Assembly: GCA_017477205.1 (NCBI GenBank)
Contig: JAFUXE010000030.1
Location: forward strand, 1 to 36,350
Source: Alloprevotella sp.
Lineage (GTDB): Bacteria > Bacteroidota > Bacteroidia > Bacteroidales > Bacteroidaceae
Length of the DNA: 36,350 nucleotides
Direction of reading: 5' to 3'
The position numbers and the translations under genes are program-made. Shown here in pieces: positions 32,701-36,350 of the stretch. The notes under the pieces are model-generated. The model had not been told where the DNA came from and made no database searches. It saw only the letters and a list, made by a program, of their open reading frames with translations. Numbering within the stretch: the stretch's first letter is position 1; each line of letters starts with the position of its first letter.

Positions 32701-32953
32701 ATGAAAAATAAAAGATTTGAATTTATGAATGAAAGAATGTATGATGTTGATGGTACGCGGTTGAAACTGTTGAAAACCTCCTTTGCCAGCTGAAAGAAAG
32801 AAAGATAGAAAATGATAAAAAGCGTTGAAAAGGTTCTTTCGGAAGGTATAAATCCTTCGGGCATATTGAAAACCTTCCACGGCTTCCGTACCTCCGTGAA
32901 TCCCCCGCTTTCCCATCCTCTTTTTAAACAGATATCCACACACTTTTCCACAG
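32701..32953. other. Spacer between xerD and the SpoU methyltransferase gene
   Basis: These 253 bases are AT-rich at the left. Two short frames exist: 32701-32793 (30 codons, directly after the xerD stop) and 32812 to the TAA in the next gene start (about 50 codons, ending FKQISTHFSTDET). Neither resembles a known protein. TTGAAAA words recur at 32770, 32825 and 32866, and AAGGTT/AACCTT could pair. ATATCCACA at 32932 and TTTTCCACA at 32944 are each one base from the DnaA box TTATCCACA. Confidence 0.4.
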
Positions 32954-33547
32954 ATGAAACATAAGCTTACCCCCGAGGAAATGAACCGCCTCGACATAGA
33001 CGCCTTCCGTCAGGCAGAGAAGGCACCCGTAGTCATCATTCTCGACAACGTCCGCAGTCAGCACAACGTGGGAAGTGCCTTCCGCACAGCCGATGCCTTC
33101 CGCCTCGAAGGTGTATGTCTCTGTGGCATCACGGCCGTGCCGCCCTCTGCCGAAATCCACAAGACCGCCCTCGGTGCCGAGGACAGCGTACGCTGGCAGC
33201 ACTTTCCTACCGCTCTGGATGCCGTCCTCGAACTCCGCAGCAAGGGCTACCGCATCTATGCCGTGGAACAAGTCAGCGGCAGCATACCCCTGCAAAGCTT
33301 CTGCACGGCAGAAATAGGCCGGCAGTGTTCCGCTTGGCCCAACGGAACGCTTGACACTTCAAGAATGGTCAATGGTCCCGTCGCCCTCATCTTCGGCAAT
33401 GAAGTTCATGGTGTCAGCCAGGAAGCCCTTGATTCCTCTGACGGAGCAGTGGAGATACCCCAGTACGGCACCAAGCACTCCCTCAACGTTTCCGTTTCCA
33501 TCGGCATCGTCCTCTGGGCCCTTCTGTCGTCCTTTCCCCGGACATGA
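32954..33547 (+). CDS. SpoU/TrmH-family RNA 2'-O-methyltransferase
   Basis: The 197-residue protein shows the three SpoU motifs of the trefoil-knot SPOUT fold: NVRSQHNVGSAFRTADAF (residues 32-49), VALIFGNEVHGVSQEAL (about 142-158) and IPQYGTKHSLNVSVSIGIVL (about 167-186). These bind S-adenosylmethionine and methylate the 2'-OH of a tRNA or rRNA ribose; the target cannot be read from the sequence. Between the IPLQSF segment and motif 2 there is an extra stretch with AEIGRQCSAWPNGTLDTSRM that normal members lack, as far as I recall. It is probably a separate unit from xerD, 253 bases away. Confidence 0.87.
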   Translation: MKHKLTPEEMNRLDIDAFRQAEKAPVVIILDNVRSQHNVGSAFRTADAFRLEGVCLCGITAVPPSAEIHKTALGAEDSVRWQHFPTALDAVLELRSKGYRIYAVEQVSGSIPLQSFCTAEIGRQCSAWPNGTLDTSRMVNGPVALIFGNEVHGVSQEALDSSDGAVEIPQYGTKHSLNVSVSIGIVLWALLSSFPRT

Positions 33548-33555
33548 TAAATACG

Positions 33556-33650
33556 ACCACAAAGGGCGTCGCGGAGGAAGGTATACAGTTCCATTTTTAG
33601 ACAACATCTTCAGAACATATTTTCGTGTTCCTTCGCATCCTCCGTGGTTG
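33556..33650. repeat. Imperfect inverted repeat next to the CotH-like gene
   Basis: ACCACAAAGGGCGTCGCGGAGGAAGG on the left partly mirrors CCTTCGCATCCTCCGTGGT on the right around a 40-base spacer. It belongs with the elements at 1197-1280 and 36173-36253. The bases that follow, AATATATGCGGGGAGTCTTATTT, match the sequence after the element at 36173. Confidence 0.6.
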
Positions 33651-33669
33651 AAAATATATGCGGGGAGTC

Positions 33670-35082
33670 TTATTTGCCCTTTACCACTTTCCTGCCGTCC
33701 CTGATGAAGACGCCCCGCTGTGGCTCCGCTGTGAGCCTGCGGCCTTGGAGGTCGAAGGTAGCCCGCGAGTGACGAGTGACGAGCGGGGAGGAGATGGCTG
33801 TCTTCTCGCGGTAGGGGACGATGGCCGCTTCGATATAGACAGTGCGGGAGGAAAACCATCGCCGTGCACGGTCTATCTGCTGCTGTGCTGAGGGGAAGTC
33901 CCTTTCGTAGCGCTGCAAGTCCCAGTTCCAGCTGCGCTCTGCCGCCTTGAACTCTTCGCCCGCCCTGTATTCTTCGAGCCATTCTTCCATTTGCTGCGGC
34001 AGCGCATCTTTTATTTCGTCCCAACGGTCTATGTATGCCCGCAGGAATGTGGTGTCCTGGTTGTCAAGCAGCCTTGGGTACCAGAATTCCTGGGCATAGT
34101 GGATTCCGCTCCATCCCCCGTCCTGCCGCATGATGGTGTCGAAGTCCCATAGCGTCAGCATGCAGAAAGAAGATGAGGCAGTATTGTCGTACTTCGTGAG
34201 GAACGTGTTGGAACCGGCTCCGTCAAAGGTCCCGAGGATATCGTGTGCAAGGAGATAGTTTACGAACGAGGGTACGTCGATATAGTCGGTATATGTCCCC
34301 TTGTCGATGGATACTTCCGTGCTGTCAACGACAGTCCGGAGGTATTCGGCACTGACCATGGTCAGTTTTTCGCTGTTCGGATATTTGAAAGTGAACTTGC
34401 AGTCCCGGCAGTCCGTTATGTAGTAAGGCTCGTTCCACCAGTATGCGTCCCATTCGAAGATATATCCTCCCTGTTTCTCCACATCCACCCGGGCCGAGGG
34501 ATTCCGCTTAACGTTTTCCGTCAGGGTATAGATGCCTCGGTAGTCTCCGTTGAGGATGAGGTTGACAAGTCTTGCGCGTGGCGTCCAGGGCATGCCTACG
34601 AGTCTGCTCACCATCAGCCCTATCTGCGTGTTGAAGGATGTAGTATCATTCTTGATTAGCAGCCATTCCGTGTCCTCAAACTCCTGGTTGCCTTCTATAA
34701 GGTCTGCCTCGTGCTGCAGTTTCATCTTGTATGGTTTCTTCTCTGCGTATGCGCTGCTGTTTCCACGAATCTTGAGAGTAAGTCCGGATGTATCACTCTG
34801 GTATTTTCCGCTCTTCCATGCGATACTGTCCCCGAGAATCATATATCCCTCTGCAGGCACTTTGGTGGCATTTGTGATACCTTCCCCGATGCATCCCGGA
34901 GGAGCTGTCACGAAATCGCACGTGGGCTCCACGTGCCCCACGGTCTCAAGGACCACGACGGGCAGCCCCAGTGCCGCCACCTCGCGAACATCCACATTTT
35001 GGGCGAGGCCCCAGCGTTGAGTCCATGCTGACAGTAAGGTTATTGCAGTCAGGAGTCGTAAAACTTTTATTTCCTTCATCAT
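33670..35082 (-). CDS. Secreted CotH-kinase-like protein with sorting-type tail
   Basis: I choose ATG 35082 (the ATG at 35079 is equally possible), giving a signal peptide with core VLRLLTAITLLSAW. The product of 470 residues has the CotH features: LTLKIRGNSSAYAEKKPYKM (about 120-139), EWLLIKNDTTSFNTQIGLM, and TLWDFDTIMRQDGGW near 325, where the kinase metal-binding Asp residues lie. CotH proteins of Bacillus phosphorylate spore-coat proteins; roles in Bacteroidota are unknown. The last 25 residues (LQGRRLTAEPQRGVFIRDGR, KVVKGK) resemble type A C-terminal sorting domains of the type IX secretion system. Just before this tail is SPLVTRHSR, coded by the dispersed ACTCGTCAC-type repeat. A short outer-membrane gene lies 44 bases upstream on the same strand. 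Confidence 0.82.
   Translation of the reverse strand: MMKEIKVLRLLTAITLLSAWTQRWGLAQNVDVREVAALGLPVVVLETVGHVEPTCDFVTAPPGCIGEGITNATKVPAEGYMILGDSIAWKSGKYQSDTSGLTLKIRGNSSAYAEKKPYKMKLQHEADLIEGNQEFEDTEWLLIKNDTTSFNTQIGLMVSRLVGMPWTPRARLVNLILNGDYRGIYTLTENVKRNPSARVDVEKQGGYIFEWDAYWWNEPYYITDCRDCKFTFKYPNSEKLTMVSAEYLRTVVDSTEVSIDKGTYTDYIDVPSFVNYLLAHDILGTFDGAGSNTFLTKYDNTASSSFCMLTLWDFDTIMRQDGGWSGIHYAQEFWYPRLLDNQDTTFLRAYIDRWDEIKDALPQQMEEWLEEYRAGEEFKAAERSWNWDLQRYERDFPSAQQQIDRARRWFSSRTVYIEAAIVPYREKTAISSPLVTRHSRATFDLQGRRLTAEPQRGVFIRDGRKVVKGK
33767..33783. repeat. ACTCGTCAC repeat at the CotH tail junction
   Basis: GAGTGACGAGTGACGAG is the same word as at 20340 and 24371. It is translated as LVTRHS between the CotH domain and the sorting-type tail. 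Confidence 0.8.
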
Positions 35083-35126
35083 TTCATGCTGCGGGATTTG
35101 GCTTTGCACCAGTTGTATGCTACTGT

Positions 35127-35441
35127 CTATTGCAATATGTATCCCACTCCGAGTGAGTATGTATTGCTCTGCATATATGTATTGCCGTGGCTGTAAATGT
35201 GCACCATGCCGACATCCTCAGAAAACTGCAGTCGCCAACGTTTGTAGTCAACAGCGAATCCGAGCGTGAAGCAGGCATTGAATGGCTTCAAATCATGATT
35301 GTACTCATTTACGTGTTGATTATCAAAAGTCACATCATCTAACACGCCAAAGCCCGCATTTGCCCTTAACTGTGCCGCCGCGGGCAGTGCTGCGCACAGC
35401 ATTACGGCGGCAGCGAATAGTCTTATTGTATTCTTCTTCAT
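35127..35441 (-). CDS. Short outer-membrane beta protein (104 aa)
   Basis: The start at ATG 35441 gives a signal peptide MKKNTIRLFAAAVMLCAALP ending AAAQ; the extra 17 residues of the longer frame cover the promoter. The mature 80 residues form about four to six amphipathic strands (LRANAGFGVLDDVTF, ACFTLGFAVDYKRWRLQF) and end SLGVGYILQ, like the last strand of an outer-membrane barrel. It is too short for a normal eight-strand barrel. It could be an internally deleted member or could oligomerise. It precedes the CotH-like gene by 44 bases and is probably in its transcript. I do not recognise a named family. Confidence 0.6.
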   Translation of the reverse strand: MKKNTIRLFAAAVMLCAALPAAAQLRANAGFGVLDDVTFDNQHVNEYNHDLKPFNACFTLGFAVDYKRWRLQFSEDVGMVHIYSHGNTYMQSNTYSLGVGYILQ

Positions 35442-35479
35442 TGTGGTGTGTGTTTCGTAAGTTGTGTTGTTTACGCCTG

Positions 35480-35487
35480 CAAATATA
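35480..35487 (-). promoter_or_regulatory. -7 promoter element before the short OMP gene
   Basis: TATATTTG on the minus strand fits TAnnTTTG and lies 39 bases before the ATG at 35441. The -33 region is not clear. Confidence 0.55.
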
Positions 35488-35630
35488 TGCATTATTCCCG
35501 GAAGGAAAACGGGGGGGTGATTTTAACATTTCCACATGTCAAAGCTCCCTTCCGAAGTCATGTTCTGCGAGAGATTGCGTGTTTCGTTTCCGTTCTGCAT
35601 TTATTCAGAGGCTAGAAAAACAATGTATAT

Positions 35631-36005
35631 TTACCTTTCTTTATAGAAACGGACTATTTTTCCATCATACTTATCTAATACTAACACAAAACCTTCCCCA
35701 TCAAGAAAAGTTCCATGATTGTTAGTACCTGTTACTATCCATGTGCTATCATTTTCATATACTTCGTACGGTTCCATTTCATCTATTATGGAAGAGCCAT
35801 ATCTATCTATCCAAATATGTCTGGCCAAAATAGAAACGATACGGGGATTATAGACTTTTTCAATAGGCTCAATCTTCTTCATTTCATTCAAATATGTATA
35901 CTTTGGTACACGCACCACATCATCACATCTTATGAAGATATAAGAGAAAATTCCGCCTATGGCAAAACACAGAAGGTAACCTAATATTATAATAATTTTT
36001 TTCAT
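35631..36005 (-). CDS. NTF2-fold immunity protein, orphan
   Basis: The 124-residue protein begins with one hydrophobic segment (IIIILGYLLCFAIGGIFSYI, residues 4-23), a membrane anchor or uncleaved signal. The rest matches the NTF2-fold immunity family (YbbC/YhhH type). IDRYGSSIIDEMEPYEVYEN (about 66-85) is followed by DSTWIVTGTNNHGTFLDGEG and VLVLDKYDGKIVRFYK, the characteristic Y-G ... P-(Y/F)-x-V ... W-x-V-x-G ... D-K-x-x-G-K-I pattern. Such proteins neutralise the toxin domain of a linked polymorphic toxin. Here the toxin tail lies 6 bases upstream but is truncated. The gene is strongly AT-rich compared with the housekeeping genes, which suggests recent transfer. Confidence 0.75.
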   Translation of the reverse strand: MKKIIIILGYLLCFAIGGIFSYIFIRCDDVVRVPKYTYLNEMKKIEPIEKVYNPRIVSILARHIWIDRYGSSIIDEMEPYEVYENDSTWIVTGTNNHGTFLDGEGFVLVLDKYDGKIVRFYKER

Positions 36006-36011
36006 ATTCTA

Positions 36012-36173
36012 CTATCTTTCTTTCGTTCTTTTAATGAGTCTTTCAAGATTTGATACCATCTGCATTCTATGTCCTATGTTCCCATTATATGTATATTTTA
36101 TTGTGCCGTTTCGTGCGGTGTTGCCCGGGTATGATGGTAATGCCTTTTTCAGGTTTCCAACTGGATACTTCCA
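36012..36173 (-). pseudogene. C-terminal remnant of a polymorphic toxin
   Basis: A frame with no start is open from the edge of the inverted repeat at 36173 to TAG at 36012. It encodes 53 residues, among them NLKKALPSYPGNTARNGTIK and the tail GHRMQMVSNLERLIKRTKER. Composition (Asn, Arg, Lys, aromatic) and position, 6 bases before an immunity gene, are what is expected for the end of a contact-dependent or Rhs-type toxin. The N-terminal body is missing because the sequence changes abruptly to the CACGAA-type repeat element. The toxic activity cannot be named from this fragment. Confidence 0.5.
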
Positions 36174-36253
36174 ACCACGAAGGGCACAAAGGAACGCGAA
36201 CCTTGGATGTGCAGCGGTTTCTTGTTTCGTGTATCTTTGTGTCCTTCGTGGTT
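36173..36253. repeat. CACGAA-type inverted repeat abutting the toxin remnant
   Basis: AACCACGAAGGGCACAAAG on the left mirrors CTTTGTGTCCTTCGTGGTT on the right with one mismatch; the inner parts (CGCGAA/TTCGTG) extend it. The next bases (TATATGCGTGGAGTATTATTT) parallel those after the element at 33556. It forms the breakpoint of the toxin gene. Confidence 0.8.
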
Positions 36254-36275
36254 AAAGTTATATATGCGTGGAGTA

Positions 36276-36350
36276 TTATTTACTCCTTATCACTTTCTTC
36301 CCGTCCCGGATGAAGACGCCCTGCTGCGGCTCCTGTTTGAGCCTGCGGCC
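36276..36350 (-). CDS. C-terminal tail of a second secreted protein (partial)
   Basis: The last 24 codons read GRRLKQEPQQGVFIRDGKKV plus IRSK and a TAA at 36276-36278. This is nearly the same as the tail of the CotH-like protein (GRRLTAEPQRGVFIRDGRKV), and the DNA matches closely through the stop into the 3' flank. The body lies beyond the window edge. The tail is a sorting-type C-terminal domain, so the protein is probably exported. Confidence 0.7.
   Translation of the reverse strand, partial: GRRLKQEPQQGVFIRDGKKVIRSK

Noticed and set aside
36034..36313. Plus-strand frames of 73 and 87 residues at the right edge
   Set aside because: They cross the inverted repeat and lie antisense to the toxin remnant and to the secreted-protein tail, which explain the sequence better.

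Overview
The window looks like a chromosomal segment of a fairly GC-rich Bacteroidales bacterium, most likely of the Prevotella group. The reasons are: repeated promoter elements of the Bacteroidota form TTTG-N20-TAnnTTTG; a SusC-like TonB receptor with an N-terminal carboxypeptidase-like domain; DUF3575, DUF4374 and CotH-type secreted proteins; a C-terminal sorting-like tail shared by two secreted proteins; and IS and repeat families of the kind seen in this phylum. The species cannot be fixed from the sequence alone.

Layout. (1) 1-1555 is a non-coding, scarred region: the end of an IS982-like transposase, a secreted-protein gene cut by that IS, a small ORF remnant, a well-formed candidate 6S-type RNA with promoter and terminator (about 694-875, minus), a 49-bp tandem repeat, a long inverted repeat and a 23-bp alternating tandem repeat. 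(2) 1556-4018 (minus) is a two-gene sugar locus: a GPH/MFS symporter and a GH130 mannosyl-glycoside phosphorylase. (3) 4284-9726 (plus) is a three-gene, translationally coupled cell-envelope operon: a DUF3575 protein, an OmpA-like/TPR protein, and a 939-residue outer-membrane protein made of five tandem copies of one beta-barrel module. (4) 9727-14388 holds a leader with promoter and terminator, then an AT-richer block with an isoprenylcysteine-methyltransferase-like membrane protein and a XusA/XusB-type xenosiderophore uptake pair. It ends beside a duplicated tRNA 3' end and tRNA-Arg(CCG).

(5) 14626-22485 (minus) carries a YfhO-like membrane protein, malate dehydrogenase, a secreted sialidase, uracil phosphoribosyltransferase and a 7TM-HD cyclic-di-AMP phosphodiesterase. 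(6) 22653-31714 (minus) is a DNA-repair operon, uvrA-sbcD-sbcC, with an acyltransferase-3 gene as its last member. (7) 31777-33547 (plus) has xerD and a SpoU-type RNA methyltransferase. (8) 33556-36350 is accessory: a CotH-like secreted protein, a short outer-membrane protein, an orphan NTF2-fold immunity gene beside a truncated toxin tail, and the start of a second gene with the same C-terminal tail as the CotH protein.

The most unusual material is the five-module barrel protein and its operon, the 6S-like RNA beside several repeat families, a dispersed ACTCGTCAC repeat that occurs both between genes and inside SbcC and the CotH-like protein, and the decayed toxin/immunity pair. The sialidase, GH130 phosphorylase, symporter and xenosiderophore receptor together fit a host-associated glycan-feeding commensal. 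That lifestyle is an inference.
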